Part shown: positions 34,421 through 43,085 of the stretch, piece after piece
Layout: each line of letters opens with the position of its first letter
How positions within the stretch are numbered: the first letter of the stretch is position 1
Assembly: GCA_017305195.1 (NCBI GenBank)
Contig: JAFKMU010000046.1
Span: 1-64,000 of the forward strand
DNA: 64,000 nucleotides
Source: Verrucomicrobiota bacterium
GTDB lineage: Bacteria > Verrucomicrobiota > Verrucomicrobiia > Chthoniobacterales > Terrimicrobiaceae
Reading direction: 5' to 3'
Notes under the pieces: generated by a model
Database searches by the model: none
Told to the model about the DNA's origin: nothing
Seen by the model: the letters and a program-made list of their open reading frames with translations, nothing else
Position numbers and translations under genes: made by a program

Positions 34421-35896
34421 ATGAGCCGCACCCCTCGCCCACAGTCGCTCCCTCTTCGTTCGCCCCGGGCCAACGAAAAGCTGGGCGACTGGCTGTATCG
34501 GGAACTCCGCAGCGGTATTCTGGAAGGTCGGCTGCAACCGGGGAGCCTGCTGCCTCCCACCCGCGCGCTGGCCAAGGAGTGCGGAGTATCGCGAGGAACG
34601 GTCGTCGGCGTGTTTGAGCAGATGATCGCGGAAGGTTATCTGGAAAGCCGTCCAGGATCGGGAACCTCGGTGCATCGGAATCTGCCCGACCGCTTCTTTG
34701 AAGCGCCCAAAGCTGCCGCCTCAAGTGCAAAGTTCGTCATGGGCACTCTGTCTCGCCGCAGCCGCCTGCTGATGGCTTCCCCCTTTCCCAAAACGCCGGA
34801 AGCTTTGCGCGAGGTGCGAGCCTTCACCGCCAACCGTCCTTCCGTCCGCCACTTTCCCGCCGATCTCTGGAGCAGGCTGATTTCCCGGCGCATGCGCCTG
34901 GCGACTCGGGAGATCCTCCAGGCTGGTGATGTCGCAGGCCTGCGGCCATTGCGGGAAGGAATCGCATCTCATCTCGCGGCCACCCGGGGTGTCGTCTGCG
35001 ATCCGGCGCAGATCTTCATCTTCTCGGGAATCCAGCCCGCGCTGGACCTGATCACCCGGCTCACTTTGGAGCCGGGAGACGAAGCCTGGATGGAAGACCC
35101 AGGTTACCCCGGCGCAGCGGGAATCCTCCGTGCTGCGGAAGCCCGCATCGTCCCGGTGCCGGTGGATCAACATGGCCTTCAGGTCGAGGAAGGTCTCTCT
35201 CGCGCTCCCCAGGCACGGTTTGCCTACGTGACTCCGGCGAATCAGTTTCCTCTTTGTGTGACTCTCCCGCTCAATCGCCGGTTGCAGCTGATCGAGTGGT
35301 CACGCTCCACGGGCGCATGGATCTTTGAGGACGACTACGACAGCGAATTCCGCTTCGATGGCCGCCCGCTCGCCGCACTGCAAAGCCTCGCTCCAGGGGG
35401 CAACGTGATCTTCTCGGGAAGCTTCAGCAAGATGCTCTTCCCGTCCCTGCGTATGGCCTATGTCGTGGTGCCGCCGCATCTCGTCGACGCGATGACCGAG
35501 GCCAGGTCGCTCCTCGACCGATTCACCGCCCCCCTTGCGCAAGCGGTGCTCGCAGAATTCATCGGAGAGGGACATTTCGACCGCCACTTGCGCCGGATGC
35601 GGCAGATTTACGCCGAGCACCTCTCTACCCTCACGACTGCGGCGGAAGCTGAATGGGGCGACCGCCTGAAAATCCAAACCACCCGCAGCGGCCTTCAAAC
35701 CGTGGGCTGGCTGGCGAAAGGTTTCGACGACGAAAAGTTCTGTCACGCCGCACGCGGAGCGGGTGTGGCACTCATGCCGGTCTCTCGATGGGCGGTGAAC
35801 TGGAAAAAACGCAACGCCGTTCAAATCGGCTTCGCCGCCGTGGAGCTTGAGGAACTACGTCGCGGCGTGCGCGCCGTGGCCAAACTGCTGGACTAA
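34421..35896 (+). CDS. MocR/PdxR-type transcription regulator (GntR HTH + aminotransferase domain)
   Basis: The 491-residue protein combines a winged-helix GntR domain (about residues 20-90; LLPPTRALAKECGVSRGTVV) with a fold-type-I aminotransferase-like domain (about 130-490). The PLP lysine is K337 in FSGSFSKMLFPSLRMAY, and the DDYDSEFRF motif is intact. Such proteins sense PLP or an amino compound and usually regulate the divergent gene, here the CMD protein. A 6-bp hairpin (35897-35911) follows the stop at once, without a T-run. Confidence 0.93.
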   Translation: MSRTPRPQSLPLRSPRANEKLGDWLYRELRSGILEGRLQPGSLLPPTRALAKECGVSRGTVVGVFEQMIAEGYLESRPGSGTSVHRNLPDRFFEAPKAAASSAKFVMGTLSRRSRLLMASPFPKTPEALREVRAFTANRPSVRHFPADLWSRLISRRMRLATREILQAGDVAGLRPLREGIASHLAATRGVVCDPAQIFIFSGIQPALDLITRLTLEPGDEAWMEDPGYPGAAGILRAAEARIVPVPVDQHGLQVEEGLSRAPQARFAYVTPANQFPLCVTLPLNRRLQLIEWSRSTGAWIFEDDYDSEFRFDGRPLAALQSLAPGGNVIFSGSFSKMLFPSLRMAYVVVPPHLVDAMTEARSLLDRFTAPLAQAVLAEFIGEGHFDRHLRRMRQIYAEHLSTLTTAAEAEWGDRLKIQTTRSGLQTVGWLAKGFDDEKFCHAARGAGVALMPVSRWAVNWKKRNAVQIGFAAVELEELRRGVRAVAKLLD

Positions 35897-35977
35897 GGCC
35901 GAGTGTCGGCCCGATAGGCCAATCAGCAGTTTCCCCCACTGGATAAAAGCCGGAAACGGCCTTTGGTTAGAAGTGCT

Positions 35978-36136
35978 ATGAAAGCAGACTTCGTCAATAT
36001 CCCCGAGAAGGACCTGCATGGCCCTGAAACCGAATCCCAGGAGTTCTACGAAGAGGTTCGCCGTGAGGTGGAATCCCCGAAGGACGAACGGAAAGATGAA
36101 AAACAGGAGCGAGAAGCCGCGCAGCCCGTCGGCTGA
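35978..36136 (+). CDS. Small highly charged hypothetical protein
   Basis: An ATG-started frame of 52 codons encodes MKADFVNIPEKDLHGPETES followed by a Glu/Lys/Arg-rich tail ending AAQPVG. About half of the residues are charged, and there is no TM or zinc motif. It sits between convergent genes. Upstream spacing is adequate (GGTTAGAAG), but a clear ribosome-binding site is lacking. I do not recognise a family; it may be a real small protein or chance. Confidence 0.4.
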   Translation: MKADFVNIPEKDLHGPETESQEFYEEVRREVESPKDERKDEKQEREAAQPVG

Positions 36137-36148
36137 CGCGGCCCACTC

Positions 36149-36176
36149 CACAAAACAACAAACCCGGTACGGGCGG
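36149..36176 (-). terminator. Weak candidate terminator after the sugar operon
   Basis: On the minus strand, a short CCCG/CGGG stem (36163-36173) just after the Gfo/Idh stop is followed by a T-rich stretch (TTTGTTGTTTT). The stem is only four to five base pairs, so support is limited. Confidence 0.3.
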
Positions 36177-36179
36177 TGC

Positions 36180-37331
36180 CTAGGCGGAGAGCTTGGGCAC
36201 GTCCAGCCAGGCGCGCTTGGCCCAGCTTTCCAGACCGAGCTCGGCCATCTGCACTCCCTTTGCGCCTTCCAGCAGCGTCCAGCGGAACGGCTCGTCGAGC
36301 ACGATGTGGCGGAGGAAAAGCTCCCACTGCACCTTGAAGGCGTTGTCGTAGTTTTCCTGCTCCGGCACCTTGGACCAGCCACCGTAGAAGTCGATCGGCT
36401 GCGCAATGTCGGGATTCCACACCGGCTTCGGCGTGTTGCCGTAGTGCTGAATCCACACCTCGCGGAGACCCGCCACGGCGGAGCCATGGGTTCCGTCGAT
36501 CTGGAGAGTCAGGAGGTCGTCGCGACGCACGCGGACGTTCCAGCTCGAGTTGAAATGAGCCACCACGCCGTTCGCGAGTTCGAAGGTCGCATAGGCGGAG
36601 TCGTCGGCGGTGCACTTGTAGGTCTTGCCCTGCTCGTCCACGCGCTCCGGGATGTGGGTCGCGCCGAGGCAGGTCAGCGACTTCACCTCACCAAAGAGGT
36701 TGTCGATGACATAGCGCCAGTGGCAGAGCATGTCGACGATGATGCCGCCGTCGTCTTCCTTGCGGTAGTTCCAGCTCGGGCGCTGGGCAGGGATGTTGTT
36801 TCCCTCGAAAACCCAATAACCGAACTCACCGCGCACGCTGAGGATCTTGCCAAAGAAGCCCTGCTCCTGGAGGCGCTTCACCTTGAGCAGACCGGGCAGC
36901 CAGAGCTTATCCTGCACGACACCGTTCTTAACCCCAGCCTTGGTCGCGACGCGATAGAGATCGCGGGCGGCCTCGGTGGAAACCGCGGTCGGCTTTTCGC
37001 AATAGACATGCTTGCCCGCGGCAATGGCCTTCTTCACCGCATCGGAGCGGCGGCCCGTCGTCTGGGCGTCGAAGTAGATGATGTTCTCGGGCTTCGCGAG
37101 CTCGGCGTCGAGGTCGGTGGTGTAACGCACCCCGCTGTCCATGGCGGCGAGCGCCTGGAGCTTGGCCACACTGCGTCCGACGAGGACGGGCTCGGGCCAG
37201 ATCACCTCGTCGTCGCTGATTTTCACGCCGCCCTGTTTGCGGATGGCGAGGATCGACCGGATGTAGTGCTGGTTCGTGCCCATGCGTCCGGTGACGCCGT
37301 TCATGATGATGCCGATGGAATGTTTTTTCAT
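36180..37331 (-). CDS. Gfo/Idh/MocA-family oxidoreductase
   Basis: The 383-residue protein has an N-terminal Rossmann domain ([19 protein letters not shown]), the family motif HVYCEKPTA with the conserved lysine, and a C-terminal alpha/beta substrate domain including [14 protein letters not shown]. Family members oxidise or reduce sugars, sugar acids or inositols with NAD(P). It is last in a minus-strand operon with an SDR, a GH88-like hydrolase and a cupin protein, so a sugar-acid substrate is likely. The exact substrate is unknown. Confidence 0.93.
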   Translation of the reverse strand: MKKHSIGIIMNGVTGRMGTNQHYIRSILAIRKQGGVKISDDEVIWPEPVLVGRSVAKLQALAAMDSGVRYTTDLDAELAKPENIIYFDAQTTGRRSDAVKKAIAAGKHVYCEKPTAVSTEAARDLYRVATKAGVKNGVVQDKLWLPGLLKVKRLQEQGFFGKILSVRGEFGYWVFEGNNIPAQRPSWNYRKEDDGGIIVDMLCHWRYVIDNLFGEVKSLTCLGATHIPERVDEQGKTYKCTADDSAYATFELANGVVAHFNSSWNVRVRRDDLLTLQIDGTHGSAVAGLREVWIQHYGNTPKPVWNPDIAQPIDFYGGWSKVPEQENYDNAFKVQWELFLRHIVLDEPFRWTLLEGAKGVQMAELGLESWAKRAWLDVPKLSA

Positions 37332-37367
37332 AGAAAGGAAAATTTAAGTGTTAGGATTCTGTAAGGT

Positions 37368-37823
37368 TCAGGCGGTCGGTTTGTCGGTGCACTGCGGCCA
37401 TGCGCCCTCGGGCAGCGGTGGAGCTTCCACCCCGGCCTTGGGCAGGGTGCCGTCGAGCTCCTGGCGCCAGTGAGCCACGTCTCCGGCGGGGCCGTAGCAG
37501 TAGATCATGCGCAGCGGGGTATCACCGATATTGGTGAGCTGGTGAAACACGCCGGAAGGGATGTAAACCATCTGGCCGGTGGTCACGACCAAGCGTTCCG
37601 TGCCGAGGCAGAACTCACCGGTGCCCTCGACGATGAAATAGGTTTCTTCCTGTTCCTGGTTGTGCCACGGCACCTGACCGCCCTTGGGGTCGAGGGTGAC
37701 GTTGCCCATGCTGAAGTTCGTCGCCTTGATCGGGGCCACGCCATTCACAAGATTTTGCGTGCGGCGGCGAGCCGGGAAGCGGCGGCCTTCGATCTGTGCG
37801 AGATCCGATACGATTATGCTCAT
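37368..37823 (-). CDS. Cupin-domain protein
   Basis: The 151-residue protein is a single small cupin. Motif 1 (PWHNQEQEETYFIVEGTGEF) supplies the likely metal ligands His, Glu and Glu, and motif 2 (MVYIPSGVFHQLTNIGD) the second histidine. It could be a sugar isomerase, a binding protein or an uncharacterised enzyme for a sugar acid. It overlaps the GH88-like gene by four bases and precedes the Gfo/Idh gene. Confidence 0.88.
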   Translation of the reverse strand: MSIIVSDLAQIEGRRFPARRRTQNLVNGVAPIKATNFSMGNVTLDPKGGQVPWHNQEQEETYFIVEGTGEFCLGTERLVVTTGQMVYIPSGVFHQLTNIGDTPLRMIYCYGPAGDVAHWRQELDGTLPKAGVEAPPLPEGAWPQCTDKPTA

Positions 37824-39196
37824 AGGGAGAAGAAGGTGTAGTAGGGTTTGTTTTCGATGATGCGCTGGAGATAGATCGCGAGCTCGCGGGCGTGGTAATC
37901 ACCCCACATGGAGGACTCGCCGAGCGGAATCTTGCTGCCTTCCGGAATGTAATCCCAACCGTTCGGACGGTGGTAGATCGAGTGCAGGATGAGGCCCTGG
38001 TGATTCGCGTCGGTCGACAGGTACGGCTCAGCCAATACCGCATCGGCCACCGTGAGACCCGCCTGCCAGTAGCGATCTCCCCGGGCGTCGCCCTTCTGCT
38101 GGAGGTAGCGCCCGAGACGGAGGAGACCCTGCGCAGCAATGGCGGCGGCGGAGCTGTCCACCGGCTCCCAGTCGTTGTGAATCTGGGCCGGCTGGTTCAT
38201 GTAATCGCTGAGCTTGTGCAGGAACGGCGCGCCAGTATCCCAGTACGGAATGCCGTCGGTCGGCGTGTTTTCGATATAGTGATCGCAGCTCGCGAGCGCG
38301 GTCTTGAGGAAAAGCTCCTCCACCGCCTCGCGGCCGCCGAAGGGCTCAAACTCTGCATCCGGCCGGGTCGCCAGCCACTCCAACTGCTCGGGATACCCGG
38401 CAATGATCCAGGCCTGCCCACGCGTCCAGGTGGTGAAGGGAGAGAAGCCCTGTTGAGAGTTTGGGCAGCGGTAGTTGCCGTCGTTCAGGTTGAACACGCT
38501 CTCGTGCGCCACGCGTCCGCGTTCGTCGTAGTAATCGCGGCCTTCGCCAAAGAACACGGCAAACTGCGAGGTCGTGCGTGCGTGCTGGATGAGACGCTCC
38601 AGGAGCGAAATGCGGGCATCGCGCTCACCCATGAGGACATGGCCAAGCTGATGCGAAACGGCCAGGGCGCGCAGCGAACGGATCGTGTCGGCAAAGAGCG
38701 AGTGCGGGCCGTTGAAAGAGTAGATGTATCCCTCGCCATTGGAGATGCGGCTCCAGCGGGCGGCCTGCACGGCACCGGTGCACTTGAGCGCGAGCTCGTA
38801 GAAATCCTTCTCCTGCTGGTTGAAGGCAATACGACCCTCCACCATGAGGCGGAGCAGGTTGCCATAGGTCGACACGTTATTGAACCCATGGTCATGCACA
38901 CCGATGTGCGTGATGTGATGCGCCATGCGGTCGCGAGTGCGATCGCGGCCGAGCGTGAGAAACGACTCATCGCCGGTGGCGTCGTACTGGAGAATGGCAG
39001 AGCCGTAAACGAAGCCCTGCGTCCACTCGGTCCAGCCGCGGGCGGTGTACTTGCCCTTGACGGTGAAGACGGGCGTCGCGGCGCCGGGTTTCTCCGCGGC
39101 GTCGATCGAGAGAATCTTGGGCGCAGAGGCGTCCCAGAGTTTCTTGATCTTCGGCGCCAGCGAGGCGCTCGTGAGGTCTTGGCGAATGGTAATCAT
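37820..39196 (-). CDS. GH88-type unsaturated glucuronyl hydrolase
   Basis: The 458-residue protein matches GH88 enzymes, which release unsaturated uronic acid from oligosaccharides made by polysaccharide lyases. Likely catalytic or key aspartates are D102 in GVHDHGFNN and D171 in SLFADTIRSLRAL. The WTRGQAW motif, the EPVDSSAAAIAAQGLLRLG segment and the C-terminal RPNGWDYIPEG and WGDYHARE are all typical. There is no signal peptide, so it acts in the cytoplasm on imported sugars. No lyase or transporter is encoded here. Confidence 0.88.
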   Translation of the reverse strand: MITIRQDLTSASLAPKIKKLWDASAPKILSIDAAEKPGAATPVFTVKGKYTARGWTEWTQGFVYGSAILQYDATGDESFLTLGRDRTRDRMAHHITHIGVHDHGFNNVSTYGNLLRLMVEGRIAFNQQEKDFYELALKCTGAVQAARWSRISNGEGYIYSFNGPHSLFADTIRSLRALAVSHQLGHVLMGERDARISLLERLIQHARTTSQFAVFFGEGRDYYDERGRVAHESVFNLNDGNYRCPNSQQGFSPFTTWTRGQAWIIAGYPEQLEWLATRPDAEFEPFGGREAVEELFLKTALASCDHYIENTPTDGIPYWDTGAPFLHKLSDYMNQPAQIHNDWEPVDSSAAAIAAQGLLRLGRYLQQKGDARGDRYWQAGLTVADAVLAEPYLSTDANHQGLILHSIYHRPNGWDYIPEGSKIPLGESSMWGDYHARELAIYLQRIIENKPYYTFFSL

Positions 39197-39202
39197 GCGA
39201 AA

Positions 39203-39994
39203 TTAAAGTCTGCGAAGGTGGAAGCCTCCATCGATGTTGATGACATCCCCGCAGGAGAACGGGAAATGTCCGCCCAGGATCGACTCGACCGCGCGGCCGA
39301 CGTCGTCCGGGTTGCCCCAGCGCATTTGCGGCACGAGGCCATCGGCGAGGAGCTTGTCGTATTTTTCCTTCACGCCGGAGGTCATGTCGGTGGCCATGAT
39401 GCCCGGGCGAAGCTCCAGCACCTGGATGCCCTCGGCGGCGAGGCGCACGGCCCAGAGCTGCGAGGCCATCGAGAGGCCTGCCTTGGAGATGCAGTATTCG
39501 CCACGATTGACCGAGGCGGTATTGGCGGAAAGCGAGCTGACAAAGACGAGCTTGTAGCCGGTCGAGAGGCGGGACTTGCCCGGATTCTTCAGCCAATACT
39601 GGACGGCGAGCTGGGAGAGGAAATACGGCCCCTTGAGATTGACCGCAATGACCTCATCGAAGATCTCCTCCGTCGCCTCGACAATGTCGGCGCGGATACG
39701 CGGAGCGATGCCGGCATTGTTGACGAGCGCGTCGAGATGGCCGAAAGCGGCGAGCGTCTCATCGAGGATACGCTGGCGATCTGCCGCCACGCCGACGTTC
39801 CCGCCGACGATGGCAAACTGCTGTTCGGGATGCGGGGCGAGCTTGCGACAGGCCTCCGCGGTTTCCTCCGCGGCCTGCTTGTTATTGGCATAATGGATCG
39901 CCACACTGTAGCCGGAGGCGGCGAGCTTTTCCGCCACTCCACGGCCCAGTCCACGGCTGGAACCTGTAACGAGGACAACTGCGGGGGTTGACAT
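39203..39994 (-). CDS. Short-chain dehydrogenase/reductase (SDR), sugar operon leader
   Basis: The 263-residue classical SDR has the cofactor motif VTGSSRGLGRG, NNAG, and the catalytic Ser at about residue 153 with Y167 and K171 (YCISK). With the GH88-like hydrolase downstream it may reduce or oxidise a uronate-derived product, as KduD does. The ATG at 39994 gives the expected N-terminus; an upstream in-frame start is untypical. It is first in the operon and divergent from the AraC regulator. Confidence 0.92.
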   Translation of the reverse strand: MSTPAVVLVTGSSRGLGRGVAEKLAASGYSVAIHYANNKQAAEETAEACRKLAPHPEQQFAIVGGNVGVAADRQRILDETLAAFGHLDALVNNAGIAPRIRADIVEATEEIFDEVIAVNLKGPYFLSQLAVQYWLKNPGKSRLSTGYKLVFVSSLSANTASVNRGEYCISKAGLSMASQLWAVRLAAEGIQVLELRPGIMATDMTSGVKEKYDKLLADGLVPQMRWGNPDDVGRAVESILGGHFPFSCGDVINIDGGFHLRRL

Positions 39995-40102
39995 GCTGGC
40001 GACCTTACATGCGCATCCGATCAAGCGCCATGGCCCCAGCCGCGTCATTTAGCACAAAAACGACTTTCTTTTTGTCTCCATTTGAATTTCTTCTGGTTGC
40101 CG

Positions 40103-40921
40103 GTGAAAACGTACCGCCCCCTCCTCTTCCAGGAACTCGACGTCCGCCTGCCCGGCGCGCGCATCCGCCGCCTGCGGCTGAACCGTCACCTGCCGGAGGT
40201 GGACCAGCTCGCCCGGCACTCGCACTCCTTCTCTCAAGTGCTCTGTTACCTGAGCGGGCGCGGGGTGATGACGGCGGATGGGGCAAATCTGGAAATCGGC
40301 CCGGCCAGCGTGATCTTCCTCCCGGCCCGCAGCGAGCATTCCTTTCGCGAATCCACCGGGCGCCGTCCGCTCTGTCTCGTGCTCGATGTGGACTGGCGGG
40401 GATCGGTCAAACACGGCGTGTCCCTCGCCCGGCTCACGCAGTCCGAGGCGGGCGCGGTGCGGCGAGAACTCTCCGAGCTGACCCGCCTGAGCGATCCCCA
40501 TGCCCCCGCGCATCGGCTGATCGTGGCCGCCTCCGTGCTGCGCATCCTCGACACGCTATTCCGCTGCGTGGGCATCCTGCCCGTGCGCACCGGGGAGTTT
40601 CCCGGCTACGTGCGCCGCTTTGACAAGCTCCTGCGCGGCGCGGACAAACCTCTGCCAGAAGTCGCCGCCCTGGCCGGAGCCATGGGCTATCAGCCCGACC
40701 ACCTGAACCGCCTCTTCAAGGCGGCAACGGGCCGCACCCTGCGCGAATACCGCGATGCCGTCGCCATGGAACGCGCCCAGCGCGCCCTCCAGGTTTATCC
40801 GAAGATCAAACAGGCCTGCGACGCGCTCGGGTTTACGGACCAGAACTACTTTGCCCGCTGGTTTCGCAAGCAGGCGGGGATGAGTCCCCGCGCCTACCAG
40901 CGAGCCGCGCTGCCACGCTGA
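40103..40921 (+). CDS. AraC-family transcriptional regulator
   Basis: The 272-residue protein has an N-terminal cupin-like sensor domain (HSHSFSQVLCYLSGRG; PASVIFLPARSEHSF) and a C-terminal AraC double HTH (about 175-270; MGYQPDHLNRLFKAATGRTL, LGFTDQNYFARWFRKQAG). It is divergent from the SDR-GH88-cupin-Gfo/Idh operon, which it probably controls in response to a sugar or sugar acid. I chose GTG at 40103; a TTG at 40082 would add seven residues and neither has a clear ribosome-binding site. Confidence 0.9.
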   Translation: MKTYRPLLFQELDVRLPGARIRRLRLNRHLPEVDQLARHSHSFSQVLCYLSGRGVMTADGANLEIGPASVIFLPARSEHSFRESTGRRPLCLVLDVDWRGSVKHGVSLARLTQSEAGAVRRELSELTRLSDPHAPAHRLIVAASVLRILDTLFRCVGILPVRTGEFPGYVRRFDKLLRGADKPLPEVAALAGAMGYQPDHLNRLFKAATGRTLREYRDAVAMERAQRALQVYPKIKQACDALGFTDQNYFARWFRKQAGMSPRAYQRAALPR

Positions 40922-40932
40922 GGCTTGCGACC

Positions 40933-41937
40933 TTAGCGAATCGTGACCGGCATACCCTTCTGCACAAGCGTGTAGAAGGTCGCCGCGTCCCAGTTGGAAA
41001 GACGGATGCAGCCATGGCTGCCCGCGCGGCCAATCGTATCCGGTGAGGTGGTCCCGTGGATGCCGATGCCGGGGCGATTCAGCCCCGTCCAAAGAATGCC
41101 GACCGGGCTGTTGGGGCCCGGAGGGAGCATGTAGTAAACCTTGGTGCGCTCGCCACGATCCAGCACACCTTCATCATAGCGATACCAGGGCCATGGCACG
41201 GCTTTGATGACTTTCCAGTCACCCAGCGGAGCCGGATGTTCCTCGGAACCCGGCGTAATCGGGAAGGCCGCGATGAGTTTGCCGCCCTCACGCACCTCCA
41301 GCATGCGCGTCTTCGTATCCACGTAGACATGCCGGGTCGAGGCGACCGACTTTGGCGGTGCGGGGTAAGCCGACGGGTAATCCCCCACCCAGAACGGACG
41401 ATGCACATTTGTCACCTTGACGACAGAACCGACCGGCAGCGCCTCAATGTTCACGCCGGGATTCAACTCAACCAGGAAACCGGGCGTGGTATGAAAGCGT
41501 TCGCCGAGGAGTTCCCCCATGGAGACGTACGGGAGGCGCTTCTGTTTGGCGAGTTCCTCGGGTTTTTCGGCCATGGTTCCGATCAGAGCCTTGTCCTCCG
41601 CCGTGATCGTGTAGGTCGTATATGGCTCGATATTCGATGTGTCGGGCAGGTACCCCTTCGGCAGTCCCTTGGCCTCGCGGTAAAACTCCAGCGCCTTGTC
41701 GGTAAATTCGCCGCGATGGCCATCCACCACGCCGGGGCCGAATTTCCACGCATCGAGCACGATCTGGAGCTTCACCGTCTCATCCCGGGCGGTGTTTCCG
41801 TTCCCGGGCTTTTCAGACATCGTAGCACAACCGCCGAGCCACGCCATGGCGGCCAGTCCGCCCAGGATTGCACCGGAAAACCGGATTCGCCGAAACCCGG
41901 CCTCAGGGGCCGAAAACACACGCGTGGAGAAAAGCAT
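40933..41937 (-). CDS. L,D-transpeptidase (YkuD) lipoprotein
   Basis: The 334-residue protein has a signal sequence ending in a lipobox (AMAWLGGC), so it is probably lipid-anchored. A long N-terminal region is followed by a YkuD domain (about 200-334) with IGIHGTT and the catalytic motif SHGCIRLSNWD (H308, C310). It should form 3-3 peptidoglycan cross-links or attach proteins to the wall. The frame stays open upstream into galE, but the ATG at 41937 is the only one placing the signal peptide at the N-terminus. Confidence 0.92.
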   Translation of the reverse strand: MLFSTRVFSAPEAGFRRIRFSGAILGGLAAMAWLGGCATMSEKPGNGNTARDETVKLQIVLDAWKFGPGVVDGHRGEFTDKALEFYREAKGLPKGYLPDTSNIEPYTTYTITAEDKALIGTMAEKPEELAKQKRLPYVSMGELLGERFHTTPGFLVELNPGVNIEALPVGSVVKVTNVHRPFWVGDYPSAYPAPPKSVASTRHVYVDTKTRMLEVREGGKLIAAFPITPGSEEHPAPLGDWKVIKAVPWPWYRYDEGVLDRGERTKVYYMLPPGPNSPVGILWTGLNRPGIGIHGTTSPDTIGRAGSHGCIRLSNWDAATFYTLVQKGMPVTIR

Positions 41938-41992
41938 CGCGGTAATGCAGCATAGCCGGAGTCCGTCGGCAAATACCCAGAGAGGAAATCTT

Positions 41993-42031
41993 TGCCAAAA
42001 ATGCGAAAGGCGGGCAAAACGCCCGCCTTTC
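41993..42031 (-). terminator. Rho-independent terminator after galE
   Basis: GAAAGGCGGGC (42005-42015) pairs with GCCCGCCTTTC (42021-42031) in a strong 11-bp stem. On the minus strand it is followed by GCATTTTTGG. It lies 28 nt after the galE stop. Confidence 0.8.
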
Positions 42032-42058
42032 GATGGAATTATTGACAGATCGGGCGAT

Positions 42059-43033
42059 TTAGTCGCCGTAGCCGCCGGGGTTCTTGACGTGCCAGGCCCA
42101 GGCGTCTTTGACGATCTGGCGGATGTCCTGGTACTTCGGAGACCAGCCCAGCTCGGTGCGGATCTTGTCCGAGGCAGCCACGAGGCGCGGCGGATCGCCC
42201 GCGCGGCGGGGCTTTTCGATGGCGGTGATCTTTTTGCCCGAGATTTCGCTACAGGCGTCGATGACCTCGCGGACAGAGGTTCCACCGCCAGTGCCGAGGT
42301 TGTAGAAATCGGACTTTTCGGACTTCAGCGCCAGGATGTGCGCCTGGGCGAGGTCGAGGATATGGATGTAATCGCGAATGCAGGTGCCATCCGGCGTCGG
42401 GTAGTCCGTGCCGAAAATGTCGACGGATTCCTTCTGGCCCAGGGCAACCTTGAGCACGTTGGGAATGAGGTGCGTCTCAATGCGGTGATCTTCGCCGAAT
42501 TTCTCCGTCGCGCCCGCGGCGTTGAAGTAGCGGAGGGCGGTGAAGTTCAGATTATGAATCTGCCCGTACCAGCGGAGGATCTTTTCGAAAAGGAGCTTGG
42601 ATTCGCCGTAAGGGTTGATCGGCTGCTGCGGGAGCGTCTCGTCGAGCGGCACGCGCTCGGGGATGCCAAAGGTGGCACAGGTCGAGGAGAAGACGAACTT
42701 CTTCACCCCGGCTTCGACAGCGACATCGAGGAGGTTGATGCCGTTGGCCACGTTGTTGCGGAAGTATTTCGAGGGATTCGACATCGATTCGCCCACCAGC
42801 GCGCTGGCGGCGAAGTGCATCACGGCATCGGGCTTGGCCTCGTCAAAGGCATGACGAAGGACGGTCCGATCGGAAAGATCGCCCTGGAAGAAATCCGCGC
42901 GGGTATCGACAGCTTTGCGATGGCCCTCGGTGAGATTGTCGAAAACGGCCACGCGATAGCCCTCGTTGAGCAACTGCTCGACGCAGATGCTGCCGATGTA
43001 ACCGGCGCCGCCGGTGACGAAAATGGTACTCAT
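42059..43033 (-). CDS. galE: UDP-glucose 4-epimerase
   Basis: GalE interconverts UDP-glucose and UDP-galactose. The 324-residue extended SDR has the NAD motif VTGGAGYIGS, FDNLTEGHR, the catalytic YxxxK (Y142, K146, NPYGESK), SSTCATFG with the catalytic Ser/Thr, and DYIHILDLAQAH. A terminator follows its stop, and it lies 52 nt downstream of dnaE. It could supply UDP-galactose to the glycosyltransferases elsewhere in the window. Confidence 0.95.
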   Translation of the reverse strand: MSTIFVTGGAGYIGSICVEQLLNEGYRVAVFDNLTEGHRKAVDTRADFFQGDLSDRTVLRHAFDEAKPDAVMHFAASALVGESMSNPSKYFRNNVANGINLLDVAVEAGVKKFVFSSTCATFGIPERVPLDETLPQQPINPYGESKLLFEKILRWYGQIHNLNFTALRYFNAAGATEKFGEDHRIETHLIPNVLKVALGQKESVDIFGTDYPTPDGTCIRDYIHILDLAQAHILALKSEKSDFYNLGTGGGTSVREVIDACSEISGKKITAIEKPRRAGDPPRLVAASDKIRTELGWSPKYQDIRQIVKDAWAWHVKNPGGYGD

Positions 43034-43085
43034 GCGCCGAGCAGGCTAGCTGGAAGGCCGCTTCCGAGGCAATTCCGAACTCCCC

